The notes under the pieces: model-generated
What the model saw: only the letters and a program-made list of their open reading frames with translations
Databases searched by the model: none
Told to the model about the DNA's origin: nothing
In this document: positions 40,791 through 50,228 of the stretch, one piece after another
Numbering within the stretch: the stretch's first letter is position 1
Layout: every line of letters starts with the position of its first letter
NCBI RefSeq assembly: GCF_005671395.1
Contig: NZ_CP040428.1
Location: forward strand, 2,046,001-2,110,000
Source: Jejubacter calystegiae
GTDB taxonomy: Bacteria > Pseudomonadota > Gammaproteobacteria > Enterobacterales > Enterobacteriaceae
Direction of reading: 5' to 3'
DNA: 64,000 bases
Program-made: the position numbers and the translations under genes

Positions 40791-42215
40791 ATGAGTACTG
40801 AAATCAAAACTCAGGTCGTGGTACTTGGGGCAGGCCCGGCAGGTTATTCCGCCGCCTTTCGTTGCGCTGACTTAGGGCTGGAAACTGTACTGGTAGAACG
40901 CTACAACACCCTGGGCGGGGTGTGTCTGAACGTTGGCTGTATCCCTTCTAAAGCGCTGCTGCATGTAGCGAAAGTGATCGAAGAAGCGAAAGCGCTGGCC
41001 GACCACGGCATCGTTTTCGGCGAACCGAAGACCGACATCAACAAAATCCGTACCTGGAAAGAGAAGGTCATCACCCAGCTGACCGGCGGCCTGGCAGGCA
41101 TGGCTAAAGGTCGTAAAGTGAAGGTGGTTAACGGCCTGGGCCAGTTCACCGGCGCCAACACCCTGGAAGTCGATGGCGAAGGCGGCAAGACCGTGATTAA
41201 CTTCGACAACGCCATTATCGCCGCGGGCTCCCGCCCGATCGAACTGCCGTTTATCCCGCATGATGACCCGCGCGTATGGGACTCCACCGATGCGCTGGAG
41301 CTGAAAGAAGTGCCTGAGCGCCTGCTGATCATGGGCGGCGGTATCATCGGCCTGGAAATGGGCACCGTCTACCACGCGCTGGGCTCTCAGATTGACGTGG
41401 TTGAGATGTTCGACCAGGTGATTCCGGCTGCCGATAAAGACGTGGTGAAAGTGTTCACCAAGCGTATCAGCAAGCAGTTCAACCTGATGCTGGAAACCAA
41501 AGTGACCGCCGTTGAAGCGAAGAAAGACGGTATCTACGTCACGATGGAAGGTAAAAAAGCACCTGCTGAGCCGCAGCGTTACGACGCCGTACTGGTCGCT
41601 ATCGGCCGTACCCCGAACGGTAAGCTGATTGATGCCGGTAAAGCAGGCGTGGAAGTGGACGATCGCGGCTTTATCCGCGTCGACAAGCAGATGCGTACCA
41701 ATGTGCCGCACATCTACGCTATCGGCGATATCGTCGGTCAGCCGATGCTGGCGCACAAAGGGGTGCATGAAGGCCACGTGGCTGCGGAAGTTATCTCCGG
41801 CAAGAAACACTACTTCGACCCGAAAGTGATTCCGTCCATCGCTTACACCGAGCCGGAAGTGGCATGGGTGGGTCTGACCGAGAAAGAAGCCAAAGAGAAA
41901 GGCATCAGCTATGAGACCGCCACCTTCCCGTGGGCGGCATCTGGCCGTGCTATCGCTTCTGACTGTGCAGACGGTATGACCAAGCTTATCTTCGATAAAG
42001 AGAGCCATCGCGTGATCGGCGGCGCCATTGTGGGCACCAACGGCGGCGAACTGCTGGGCGAAATCGGCCTGGCTATCGAGATGGGCTGCGATGCGGAAGA
42101 TATCGCGCTGACCATCCACGCGCACCCGACGCTGCATGAATCCGTGGGTCTGGCCTCCGAAATCTTCGAAGGCAGCATCACCGACCTGCCGAACCCGAAA
42201 GCGAAGAAGAAGTAG
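40791..42215 (+). CDS. lpd: Dihydrolipoamide dehydrogenase Lpd (E3)
   Basis: FAD flavoprotein that reoxidises lipoyl groups with NAD+ in the pyruvate and 2-oxoglutarate dehydrogenase complexes and the glycine cleavage system. I use the second of two adjacent ATGs (40791), best spaced from AGAGG, giving 474 residues as in E. coli. Motifs: FAD loop VVLGAGPAGYSAA, redox disulfide C45 and C50 in GGVCLNVGCIPSK, NAD loop IMGGGIIGLEMG, IYAIGDIVGQPMLAHKG, and C-terminal catalytic His-Glu in HAHPTLHES. Confidence 0.98.
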   Translation: MSTEIKTQVVVLGAGPAGYSAAFRCADLGLETVLVERYNTLGGVCLNVGCIPSKALLHVAKVIEEAKALADHGIVFGEPKTDINKIRTWKEKVITQLTGGLAGMAKGRKVKVVNGLGQFTGANTLEVDGEGGKTVINFDNAIIAAGSRPIELPFIPHDDPRVWDSTDALELKEVPERLLIMGGGIIGLEMGTVYHALGSQIDVVEMFDQVIPAADKDVVKVFTKRISKQFNLMLETKVTAVEAKKDGIYVTMEGKKAPAEPQRYDAVLVAIGRTPNGKLIDAGKAGVEVDDRGFIRVDKQMRTNVPHIYAIGDIVGQPMLAHKGVHEGHVAAEVISGKKHYFDPKVIPSIAYTEPEVAWVGLTEKEAKEKGISYETATFPWAASGRAIASDCADGMTKLIFDKESHRVIGGAIVGTNGGELLGEIGLAIEMGCDAEDIALTIHAHPTLHESVGLASEIFEGSITDLPNPKAKKK

Positions 42216-42238
42216 TTCTCCTTCAATATCAGGTTCTG

Positions 42239-42268
42239 AAACCGGGCGCCGCAAGGCCCCGGTTTTTT
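42239..42268 (+). terminator. Terminator after lpd
   Basis: AAACCGGG and CCCGGTTT arms flank a GC-rich loop and are followed by a T-run, 24 bases after the lpd stop. Confidence 0.85.
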
Positions 42269-42441
42269 CTTCCTTTACCATAATCTCCCGCGTACCTCCC
42301 TGCTTTGAAAAGCTTTTTTATCGTCTGACGCCATATTTTTACTCATTTTCCCTGTCGGATCGGCGTAGTAGCATGCATCGAATTCCTTACATTATCTAAA
42401 CAAAAATTTTACAAGCTTGTTGGTTAATAGAGGGGTATGGC

Positions 42442-43968
42442 ATGTGGACGTTGAGTGAGTGGAAGAAACGCGCAGCACAGCAGCGTTTCATCTGTCAGGC
42501 ACAGATAGAGGGTAAAGCCTGCGACGCGAAGTCGGGACAGACTTTCGCGGTGATCAACCCGGCCACGGATCAGATTCTGGCGCAGGTCGCCGAGTGCGGT
42601 GACGATGAAGTGGAACGGGCGGTGCGTGCGGCTCGCCGCGCATATCAGCGCGGCATCTGGGCCAGGCAGTCGCCGACGGCGCGTAAAGCGGTGCTGTTGC
42701 GCCTTAGCGAGCTGATTATGCAGCATCGTGATGAACTGGCGCTGCTGGATTCGCTCAGCATGGGCAAACCGGTGGTGGAAGCCTGGCAGCTCGATATTCC
42801 CGGCACCGCCCACTTCTTTAGCTGGTATGCCGAAAGTCTGGATAAAATCTACGGTCAGGTAGCGCCCACCGCGGCGGATGCCGTCGCCACGGTCACCCGC
42901 AGTCCGCTTGGCGTGGTGGCGGCCATTGTGCCCTGGAACTTCCCGCTGGAGATGGCCGCGTGGAAGGTGGCGCCTGCGCTGGCGGCAGGGAACAGCGTGT
43001 TGCTTAAGCCTGCGGAGCAGTCGCCGTTTTCGGCCCTGCGTCTGGCGGAACTGGCGCTGGAGGCTGGAATACCTGAAGGGGTCTTTAACGTGCTGCCTGG
43101 TACCGGCGCGGTCACCGGTCAGGCGCTGGGGCGGCATCCGGATATCGACTGTCTGGTATTTACCGGCTCGACCCGGACCGGTAAACGGCTGATGGAATAT
43201 GCCGGGCAGTCCAACCTTAAGCAGGTATGGCTGGAGTGCGGCGGTAAGAGCCCCAATCTTATTTTCGCCGACTGCCACGACCTGGGTCTGGCGGCGGAAA
43301 ATGCCGCCCGCGCCATCTTCTATAACCAGGGGGAAGTCTGTTCGGCCAACTCGCGGCTGCTGGTTGAGCGCCCGGTTTACGAGGCCGTTGTCGAACGTCT
43401 GATCGCTCTGGCCGCCGAATGGACGCCCGGCGATCCGCTGGACCCGAACAGCCGCGCCGGTGCCATGGTGGATGCCCGCCAGACGGCGAAAGTGATGGAT
43501 TCTATCGCAGAGGCCCGGCGTCAGGGGGCACGCCTGGTCTGCGGTGGCGAGCGTCTTACCATTAACGGCGTGACGAATTATATCCAGCCGACGATTTTTA
43601 CCGATGTCGCGCCAGATTCATTACTGGCCCGCGAAGAGATCTTCGGCCCGGTGCTGGCCGTACAGCCCTTCGATAGCGAACAGCAGGCGATTGCCATGGC
43701 CAATGACTCCCACTACGGCCTGGCGGCGTCGGTGTGGAGCGGCTCTTTGAACCGCGCCCATCGGGTGGCTCAGGCGCTGGAGGTTGGTACGGTGTCGGTC
43801 AACACCGTCGATGCGCTTGATATCTGCGTACCCTTTGGCGGCGGTAAACAGTCGGGCTTCGGGCGCGATCTGTCGCTGCACTCTTTCGATAAATACACTC
43901 AGCTAAAAACCACCTGGATTCAGTTGCACCAGTCTGCTGCGCCGGGAGGTGATTATGAAGCGGGATAA
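42442..43968 (+). CDS. Aldehyde dehydrogenase, PuuC-like
   Basis: NAD(P)-dependent aldehyde dehydrogenase, 508 residues. The catalytic residues are E265 (WLECGGKSPN) and C300 (NQGEVCSANSR). The cofactor motifs VPWNFPLEMAAWK, KPAEQSPFSAL and FTGSTRTGK are intact. It is closest in style to PuuC or KauB-type 4-aminobutyraldehyde / gamma-glutamyl-aminobutyraldehyde dehydrogenases. With the aminotransferase two genes downstream it would oxidise 4-aminobutanal to GABA (inference from context). The ATG has an AGAGGGG site. First gene of a three-gene operon inserted between lpd and acnB; overlaps the permease by 14 bases. Confidence 0.9.
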   Translation: MWTLSEWKKRAAQQRFICQAQIEGKACDAKSGQTFAVINPATDQILAQVAECGDDEVERAVRAARRAYQRGIWARQSPTARKAVLLRLSELIMQHRDELALLDSLSMGKPVVEAWQLDIPGTAHFFSWYAESLDKIYGQVAPTAADAVATVTRSPLGVVAAIVPWNFPLEMAAWKVAPALAAGNSVLLKPAEQSPFSALRLAELALEAGIPEGVFNVLPGTGAVTGQALGRHPDIDCLVFTGSTRTGKRLMEYAGQSNLKQVWLECGGKSPNLIFADCHDLGLAAENAARAIFYNQGEVCSANSRLLVERPVYEAVVERLIALAAEWTPGDPLDPNSRAGAMVDARQTAKVMDSIAEARRQGARLVCGGERLTINGVTNYIQPTIFTDVAPDSLLAREEIFGPVLAVQPFDSEQQAIAMANDSHYGLAASVWSGSLNRAHRVAQALEVGTVSVNTVDALDICVPFGGGKQSGFGRDLSLHSFDKYTQLKTTWIQLHQSAAPGGDYEAG

Positions 43969-45388
43969 CGCCAGTAAGCTGGGTTTTTTCTCTCTGTTGT
44001 CGGTGTCCGTAGGGCTGGTGGTTTCCCAGGGCGTGATGGTGATGATGCTGCACGGCGTGGGCATGGCGGGCCTCAGCTTTGTGCTGCCGCTGGCACTCGC
44101 CTGGCTACTGGCGCTGACCTACGCCTGTTCGTTTTCGGAACTGGCGCTGATGATCCCCCGGGCCGGTAGTCTGTGCAGTTATACCGAGGTGGCGCTGGGC
44201 CACTTCCCGGCGATTGTCGCCACTTTCTCCGGCTATATCGTGGTGGCGATGTTCGCGCTTTCCGCCGAGCTGCTGCTGCTCAATCTGGTGATTAGCAGTC
44301 TGTTCCCGGCGCTGGTGTTGCCGCCGATGGCGCTGGCCATGGGAATTCTGGTGCTGTTTACCCTGTTGAATCTGCTTAATATCGATATCTTCGCCCGTCT
44401 GCAGTCGGCGCTGGCGGTAGTGATGATTGTCACCCTGGTGCTGCTTGGGGTGTGCGCGATTGGCAGCGATCAGGCCACGCCCGTTAGCGCGCTGATGACG
44501 CAGCAGAGCGCCGCGCCTATGGGATGGGGCGTCATTGTGCTGGTGGCCGCGGCTATTTGGGGTTTTGTCGGCGCCGAATTTGTCTGCCCGCTGGTAGAGC
44601 AGACCCGGCAACCGCAGCGCAATATTCCCCGCTCGATGATGGTTGGTCTGACAGTGATCTTCCTGACTGTGCTGCTGTACGGTCTGGGTGCCCTGATGGT
44701 GCTGCCGCGGGAACAACTGGTGAATAACAACCTGCCTCACTATCTGTTCGCTATCCACGTATTCGGCCATACCGGCAAGGTGCTGCTGCTGGCGGCAGCG
44801 GTGACGGCCACCTGTAGCACCCTCAACTCTTCGCTGGCGACCATCTCGCGCATGCTGAGCGGTATGGCGGAAAACGGCCAGGCCTTTACCTGCTTTAAAG
44901 CGCACAGCGCTCGCACCGGCGCCCCCTGGGTCGCGGTGCTGTTTGTGGCGCTGATTACCGGCCTGCCGATGCTGCTGATGAACGGCGATGCGGTGGAGAT
45001 TCTGCTGCTGGCCGCCGCGCTGTGCTGGCTGCTGGCCTATATCGTCGCCCACGTGAATGTCATGGTGCTGCGCCGCCGCTATCCCGACCTGAAGCGTCCG
45101 TTTCGCACGCCGCTCTATCCGCTGCCGCAACTGCTTGGCATCGCCGGCATGCTGTACGCCATGTGGAATGCATCGCCTTCACCGGAGATGACCGCTGAAA
45201 TCTTCGGCTATGCCGGTGGCGTACTGGCGCTGGTGGCCGTTATCGCCGCGCTGTGGATTGTGTTTGTAATGCGTAAACCGCTGTTCACGCCCGAGCCGCT
45301 GGAGCAGGCACTGCATCCGTCCCGTACGGAAGTCGCCAACGCCGCCAGGCCGGTACTGAACCGGGCGGAAACCGAGAACAATGCCTGA
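43955..45388 (+). CDS. APC-family amino acid/polyamine permease
   Basis: Twelve-helix inner-membrane transporter of the APC superfamily, 477 residues from the ATG at 43955, which has GGGAGG 5 bases upstream. A GTG two codons earlier is in frame but overlaps that site. It begins KLGFFSLLSVSVGLVVSQGVM and has the family-typical GFVGAEFVCPLVEQTRQPQRNIPRSM and LNSSLATISRMLSGMAENGQAF. The terminal RYPDLKRPFRTPLYPL is typical of amino acid permeases. Set between an amine-aldehyde dehydrogenase and an aminotransferase, it probably imports putrescine or a related diamine; the substrate is not proven by sequence. Confidence 0.85.
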   Translation: MKRDNASKLGFFSLLSVSVGLVVSQGVMVMMLHGVGMAGLSFVLPLALAWLLALTYACSFSELALMIPRAGSLCSYTEVALGHFPAIVATFSGYIVVAMFALSAELLLLNLVISSLFPALVLPPMALAMGILVLFTLLNLLNIDIFARLQSALAVVMIVTLVLLGVCAIGSDQATPVSALMTQQSAAPMGWGVIVLVAAAIWGFVGAEFVCPLVEQTRQPQRNIPRSMMVGLTVIFLTVLLYGLGALMVLPREQLVNNNLPHYLFAIHVFGHTGKVLLLAAAVTATCSTLNSSLATISRMLSGMAENGQAFTCFKAHSARTGAPWVAVLFVALITGLPMLLMNGDAVEILLLAAALCWLLAYIVAHVNVMVLRRRYPDLKRPFRTPLYPLPQLLGIAGMLYAMWNASPSPEMTAEIFGYAGGVLALVAVIAALWIVFVMRKPLFTPEPLEQALHPSRTEVANAARPVLNRAETENNA

Positions 45389-45406
45389 TAACCAATGGAG
45401 AATCAG

Positions 45407-46789
45407 ATGAAAATGCAGAGTAACGACAGCTACAGCACCGAAGTCTGGCAGACCATGGATGCCGCACACCATATCCACGCCTTTGTCGACCAGAAGAAGC
45501 TCAACGCCGAAGGGCCGCGGGTGATCGTCAAAGGCGAGGGGATGTATCTGTGGGACAGCGAAGGTAAGCGCTATCTCGATGGCATGTCCGGGCTGTGGTG
45601 CACTCAACTGGGCTACGGGCGTCGGGATCTTATTGAGGCGGCCAGCCGCCAGATGGAGCAGCTCTCCTACTACAACATGTTCTTCCACACCACGCACCCG
45701 GCGGTGGTAGAGCTTTCCGAACTGCTGTTCAGCCTGCTGCCCGGGCGTTACAGCCACGTGGTTTATACCAATTCCGGCTCTGAATCCAACGAAGTGCTGA
45801 TCCGCACCGTGCGTCGTTTCTGGCAGGTGGTTGGTAAACCCAGCAAACGCATTATGATTGGCCGCTGGAACGGCTATCACGGCTCTACGCTGGCCGCTAC
45901 CGCCATGGGCGGCATGAAGTTTATGCATGAGATGGGCGGTATGCTGCCCGATATCGCCCATATCGATGAACCGTACTGGTACGCTCACGGTGGCGATATG
46001 ACACCCGAAGAGTTTGGCCTGCGCTGTGCCCGCCAGTTGGAAGAGAAAATTCTGGAGCTGGGCAGCGACAACGTGGCAGGTTTTGTCGCCGAACCCTTCC
46101 AGGGGGCGGGGGGGATGATCTTCCCGCCGGAAAGCTACTGGCCGGAGATCCAGCGCATCTGCCGTAAGTATGATGTGCTGCTGTGCGCCGATGAAGTTAT
46201 CGGCGGCTTTGGGCGCTGCGGCGAGTGGTTCGCCCATCAGCACTTCGGCTTCGAGCCGGATACCGTCTCCATCGCCAAGGGGCTGACCTCTGGCTATGTG
46301 CCGATGGGCGGGCTGGTGCTCTCCCGGCGGATGGCAGAAGCGCTGGTGGAGCAGGGCGGCGTGTTCGCGCACGGCCTGACCTATTCCGGTCACCCGGTAG
46401 CGGCCGCAGTGGCTATCGCTAACCTGAAAGCGCTGCGCGACGAGCAGATCGTCGAGCGGGTTAAGACGGATACCGGCCCTTATCTGCAGCGCTGCCTGCG
46501 GGAACTGTTTAGCGATCACCCGCTGGTGGGCGAGATTCAGGGGACGGGTATGGTGGCCGCGCTGCAACTGGCGGACGATAAAGCCACCCGCAAGCGGTTT
46601 GAAAAAGAGGATGAGATTAGCTGGCGTTGCCGGACCCTGGGATTCGAGGAAGGTGTGATCATCCGCTCTACCCTGGGGCGCATGATTATGGCGCCGGCGC
46701 TGGTAGCAAGCCATGCCGAAATCGACGAGCTGCTGGATAAGACCCGGCGGGCTATGGATCGCACTGCGCAATCCTTAGGTCGGGGATAA
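45407..46789 (+). CDS. Class III aminotransferase, SpuC-like (putrescine:pyruvate type)
   Basis: PLP-dependent fold-type I omega-aminotransferase, 460 residues from the ATG at 45407, which has GGAG 6 bases upstream. An ATG four codons earlier lies within that site. The PLP pocket is visible: NSGSES (122-127), GRWNGYHGSTLAA, D262 in CADEVIGGFGR and Schiff-base lysine K291 in SIAKGLTSGYVPMG. Most similar, from memory, to Pseudomonas SpuC, which transfers the amino group of putrescine to pyruvate. E. coli uses PatA or the Puu pathway instead. Other omega-amine substrates remain possible. Confidence 0.87.
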   Translation: MKMQSNDSYSTEVWQTMDAAHHIHAFVDQKKLNAEGPRVIVKGEGMYLWDSEGKRYLDGMSGLWCTQLGYGRRDLIEAASRQMEQLSYYNMFFHTTHPAVVELSELLFSLLPGRYSHVVYTNSGSESNEVLIRTVRRFWQVVGKPSKRIMIGRWNGYHGSTLAATAMGGMKFMHEMGGMLPDIAHIDEPYWYAHGGDMTPEEFGLRCARQLEEKILELGSDNVAGFVAEPFQGAGGMIFPPESYWPEIQRICRKYDVLLCADEVIGGFGRCGEWFAHQHFGFEPDTVSIAKGLTSGYVPMGGLVLSRRMAEALVEQGGVFAHGLTYSGHPVAAAVAIANLKALRDEQIVERVKTDTGPYLQRCLRELFSDHPLVGEIQGTGMVAALQLADDKATRKRFEKEDEISWRCRTLGFEEGVIIRSTLGRMIMAPALVASHAEIDELLDKTRRAMDRTAQSLGRG

Positions 46790-47116
46790 TCTTCGGGCGC
46801 CGGATCCCGGATTCGGCGCCTTCCGTGAATTAAATTCCGGTTATGCTTTATTAAAGAATGATAACCTGCGCTCAGGGATAGCAGTGCCCCTGCAAAGGCC
46901 AAAAGCGGCGCGAAGGCCGGAGCTACGGGGATAACAGGCCGTGACGGTAGTGGAAAATCTTTGTTGCTTTTTTGTAAACAGATTAACATGCTGGTCAAAT
47001 CCTGATATGCTGCCCGATGCGGTACCGGGCCTTTTACCCTACGAAACTTCTGCACCACAGGAGAGTGAAGAGAATTGCCTGGCACCGTTCTGACAATGAG
47101 AGCGAGGAGAACCGTC
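46790..47116. other. Spacer between the amine operon and acnB
   Basis: 327 bases. It has a hairpin after the aminotransferase (GGCGCCG/CGGCGCC, 46796-46820) without a clear T-run, then AT-rich sequence and the acnB promoter. No gene supported. Confidence 0.6.
46983..47011 (+). promoter_or_regulatory. acnB promoter
   Basis: -35 TTAACA (46983-46988), 17-bp spacer, -10 TATGCT (47006-47011), about 105 bases before the start codon. The -35 lies in GTAAACAGATTAACA, resembling an ArcA-type site, which would suit aerobic control. Confidence 0.55.
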
Positions 47117-49714
47117 GTGCTAGAAGAATACCGTAAGCACGTTGCAGAGCGTGCCGCTGAGGGGATTGTTCCAAAACCCCTCGATGCAACCCAAATGGCC
47201 GCGCTTGTCGAGCTGCTGAAAAATCCGCCAGCTGGCGAAGAGGCTTTTTTGCTGGACCTGCTGACCAACCGTGTACCGCCGGGCGTTGATGAAGCCGCCT
47301 ATGTAAAAGCAGGATTCCTGGCCGCTGTGGCCAAAGGTGAAGCGACCTCCCCGCTGGTTACCCCTGAAAAAGCCGTTGAGCTGCTGGGCACCATGCAGGG
47401 CGGTTACAATATCCATCCCCTGGTTGAAGCGCTGGACAACGACAAGCTGGCGCCCATCGCCGCGAAAGCGCTGTCCCATACTCTGCTGATGTTTGATGGC
47501 TTCTACGATGTAGAAGAGAAAGCTAAAGCGGGTAACGCTTACGCGCAACAGATTATGAAATCCTGGGCTGATGCCGAGTGGTTCCTTGCCCGCCCTGAGC
47601 TTGCGGAAAAGATCACCGTGACCGTTTTCAAGGTGACCGGCGAAACCAATACTGACGATCTCTCTCCGGCACCGGATGCCTGGTCGCGTCCGGATATTCC
47701 GCTGCACGCACTGGCGATGCTGAAGAACGAGCGTGAAGGCATTGAGCCGGATCAGCCGGGTGCCGTTGGCCCCATCAAGCAGATCGAGCAGCTTTCGAAG
47801 AAAGGTTTCCCGCTGGCCTATGTAGGCGACGTGGTGGGGACCGGCTCTTCCCGTAAATCGGCCACCAACTCGGTGCTGTGGTTTATGGGCGACGACATCC
47901 CGAACGTGCCGAACAAGCGCGGCGGCGGTGTGGTACTGGGCGGCAAGATTGCGCCGATCTTCTTCAACACCATGGAAGATGCCGGTGCGTTGCCGATCGA
48001 AGTCGACGTCAGCTCTCTGAATATGGGCGATGTGATCGACATTTTCCCGTACAGAGGTGAAGTGCGTAATCACGAAACCGGCGAAGTGCTGGCGACCTTT
48101 GAACTGAAGACCGAAGTGCTGCTGGACGAAGTTCGCGCTGGCGGCCGTATTCCGCTGATCGTAGGTCGTGGCCTGACCACTAAAGCGCGTGAATCTCTGG
48201 GTCTGCCGCAGAGCGATGTCTTCCGTCGCGCTAAAGACGTGGCCGAAAGCACCCGTGGTTTCTCGCTGGCTCAGAAGATGGTGGGTCGTGCCTGCGGCGT
48301 GGACGGTATCCGTCCGGGTCAGTACTGCGAGCCGAAGATGACCTCTGTGGGTTCCCAGGATACCACCGGGCCGATGACCCGCGACGAGCTGAAAGATCTG
48401 GCCTGTCTGGGCTTCTCCGCCGACCTGGTAATGCAGTCCTTCTGCCACACTGCGGCTTATCCGAAGCCGGTGGATGTACAGACTCACCACACCCTGCCGG
48501 ACTTTATTATGAACCGCGGCGGCGTATCGCTGCGCCCGGGCGACGGTATCATCCACTCCTGGCTGAACCGTATGCTGCTGCCGGATACCGTAGGTACTGG
48601 CGGTGACTCCCATACCCGTTTCCCGATCGGTATCTCTTTCCCGGCGGGCTCCGGCCTGGTCGCGTTCGCTGCCGCGACCGGCGTGATGCCGCTGGATATG
48701 CCGGAATCGGTTCTGGTGCGCTTTAAGGGGAAACGCCAGCCGGGTATCACCCTGCGTGACCTGGTGCATGCCATCCCTTACTATGCGATTCAGCAGGGTC
48801 TGCTGACCGTCGAGAAGAAGGGCAAGAAGAACATCTTCTCTGGCCGTATTCTGGAGATCGAAGGGCTGCCGGACCTGAAGGTTGAGCAGGCGTTCGAGCT
48901 GTCTGATGCTTCCGCCGAGCGCTCTGCTGCCGGTTGTACCATCAAGCTGGATCAAGAGCCGATCATTGAGTACCTGAATTCCAACATCGTGCTGCTGAAG
49001 TGGATGATTGCCGAAGGCTACGGCGATCGCCGTACTCTGGAGCGTCGTATCCAGAGTATGGAGAAGTGGCTGGCGGCGCCTGAGCTGATGGAAGCCGATG
49101 CCGACGCGGAATACGCTGCGGTGATCGAGATCGATCTGGAGCAGATCAAAGAGCCGATTCTGTGCGCGCCGAACGATCCGGACGATGCCCGTCTGCTGTC
49201 TGAGGTTCAGGGTAGCACCATCGACGAGGTGTTCATTGGTTCCTGCATGACCAATATCGGTCACTTCCGCGCTGCCGGTAAACTGCTGGACAGCCATAAA
49301 GGCCAGTTGCCGACCCGCCTGTGGGTAGCGCCGCCGACCCGTATGGACGCCACCCAGTTGACTGAAGAGGGCTACTACAGCGTCTTTGGTAAGAGCGGTG
49401 CCCGTATCGAGATCCCGGGCTGCTCCCTGTGTATGGGTAACCAGGCGCGGGTGAACGACGGAGCGACCGTGGTTTCCACCTCGACCCGTAACTTCCCGAA
49501 CCGTCTGGGTAACGGCGCCAACGTTTACCTGGCGTCTGCCGAGCTTGCCGCAGTGGCATCGCTGCTGGGCAAGCTGCCGACGCCGGAAGAGTATCAGACC
49601 TTTATGGATCAGGTTGATAAGACGGCGGATGACACCTACCGCTATCTGAACTTCGACCGCCTGGAGGACTATACCGAAAAGGCTGACGGTGTGATCTTCC
49701 AGACCGCAGTCTGA
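47117..49714 (+). CDS. acnB: Aconitate hydratase B
   Basis: Main TCA-cycle aconitase (also 2-methylisocitrate dehydratase); a [4Fe-4S] enzyme and iron-sensing mRNA-binding protein. I place the start at the GTG at 47117 with GAGGAGA upstream, giving 865 residues, the exact E. coli length. Upstream in-frame codons have no homology. The cluster cysteines fall at C710 (SCMTNIGH), C769 and C772 (CSLCMGNQ). The N-terminal HEAT-like domain ([14 protein letters not shown]), the swivel domain with [12 protein letters not shown] and the [10 protein letters not shown] stretch are typical of AcnB. Confidence 0.98.
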   Translation: MLEEYRKHVAERAAEGIVPKPLDATQMAALVELLKNPPAGEEAFLLDLLTNRVPPGVDEAAYVKAGFLAAVAKGEATSPLVTPEKAVELLGTMQGGYNIHPLVEALDNDKLAPIAAKALSHTLLMFDGFYDVEEKAKAGNAYAQQIMKSWADAEWFLARPELAEKITVTVFKVTGETNTDDLSPAPDAWSRPDIPLHALAMLKNEREGIEPDQPGAVGPIKQIEQLSKKGFPLAYVGDVVGTGSSRKSATNSVLWFMGDDIPNVPNKRGGGVVLGGKIAPIFFNTMEDAGALPIEVDVSSLNMGDVIDIFPYRGEVRNHETGEVLATFELKTEVLLDEVRAGGRIPLIVGRGLTTKARESLGLPQSDVFRRAKDVAESTRGFSLAQKMVGRACGVDGIRPGQYCEPKMTSVGSQDTTGPMTRDELKDLACLGFSADLVMQSFCHTAAYPKPVDVQTHHTLPDFIMNRGGVSLRPGDGIIHSWLNRMLLPDTVGTGGDSHTRFPIGISFPAGSGLVAFAAATGVMPLDMPESVLVRFKGKRQPGITLRDLVHAIPYYAIQQGLLTVEKKGKKNIFSGRILEIEGLPDLKVEQAFELSDASAERSAAGCTIKLDQEPIIEYLNSNIVLLKWMIAEGYGDRRTLERRIQSMEKWLAAPELMEADADAEYAAVIEIDLEQIKEPILCAPNDPDDARLLSEVQGSTIDEVFIGSCMTNIGHFRAAGKLLDSHKGQLPTRLWVAPPTRMDATQLTEEGYYSVFGKSGARIEIPGCSLCMGNQARVNDGATVVSTSTRNFPNRLGNGANVYLASAELAAVASLLGKLPTPEEYQTFMDQVDKTADDTYRYLNFDRLEDYTEKADGVIFQTAV

Positions 49715-49732
49715 TTTTCACTCTGTCTGCTG

Positions 49733-49759
49733 AAAAAGGCCGCTGATGCGGCCTTTTTT
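49733..49759 (+). terminator. Terminator after acnB
   Basis: AAAAAGGCCGC pairs with GCGGCCTTTTT around a TGAT loop; the T-run is six bases. It lies 18 bases after the stop. Confidence 0.85.
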
Positions 49760-49865
49760 ATTGCTCCAGAGCCAGCCACAGCGCTGATTTTCTCTCTGAC
49801 GACTGCGATAATAAGGATAAAGACGCAACCCGGCAGCGGCCAGGACGCAATGAGAGGATACGGGT

Positions 49866-50228
49866 ATGGATTACGAATTTCTGCGTGATATCACCGGCAC
49901 GGTAAAAGTGCGGATGTCGATGGGCCATGAGGCGGTCGGCCACTGGTTCAATGAAGAGGTGAAAGAGGATTTGGCGCTGCTGGACGAGGTGGAGCAGGCT
50001 CTGCTTGCGGTCAAAGGCAGCGAACGTCAATGGCAGCGCAACGGCCACGAGTACACCCTGTGGCTGGACGGTGAAGAGGTAATGGTGCGGGCCAATCAGC
50101 TCGACTTTTCTGGCGACGAGATCGAAGAAGGAATGAGCTACTACGATGAAGAGAGTCTGACCCTGTGCGGGGTCGAGGATTTTCTTCAGGTGTTGCGCGC
50201 TTACCGACAGTTTGTGATGGGGCGTTAG
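49866..50228 (+). CDS. yacL: UPF0231 family protein YacL
   Basis: Conserved enterobacterial protein of unknown function, 120 residues as in E. coli. It starts [43 protein letters not shown] and is acidic, soluble and without membrane segments. Last core gene recognised in the window: in E. coli speE-speD follow, but here the next gene is a convergent sensor kinase whose stop codon overlaps the yacL stop by two bases. Confidence 0.95.
   Translation: MDYEFLRDITGTVKVRMSMGHEAVGHWFNEEVKEDLALLDEVEQALLAVKGSERQWQRNGHEYTLWLDGEEVMVRANQLDFSGDEIEEGMSYYDEESLTLCGVEDFLQVLRAYRQFVMGR

Noticed and set aside
47120-49297. A 725-codon open frame on the minus strand inside acnB
   Set aside because: It is exactly antisense to acnB, which has full-length homology and all catalytic residues. 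The translation resembles no known protein and reflects codon bias of the sense gene.
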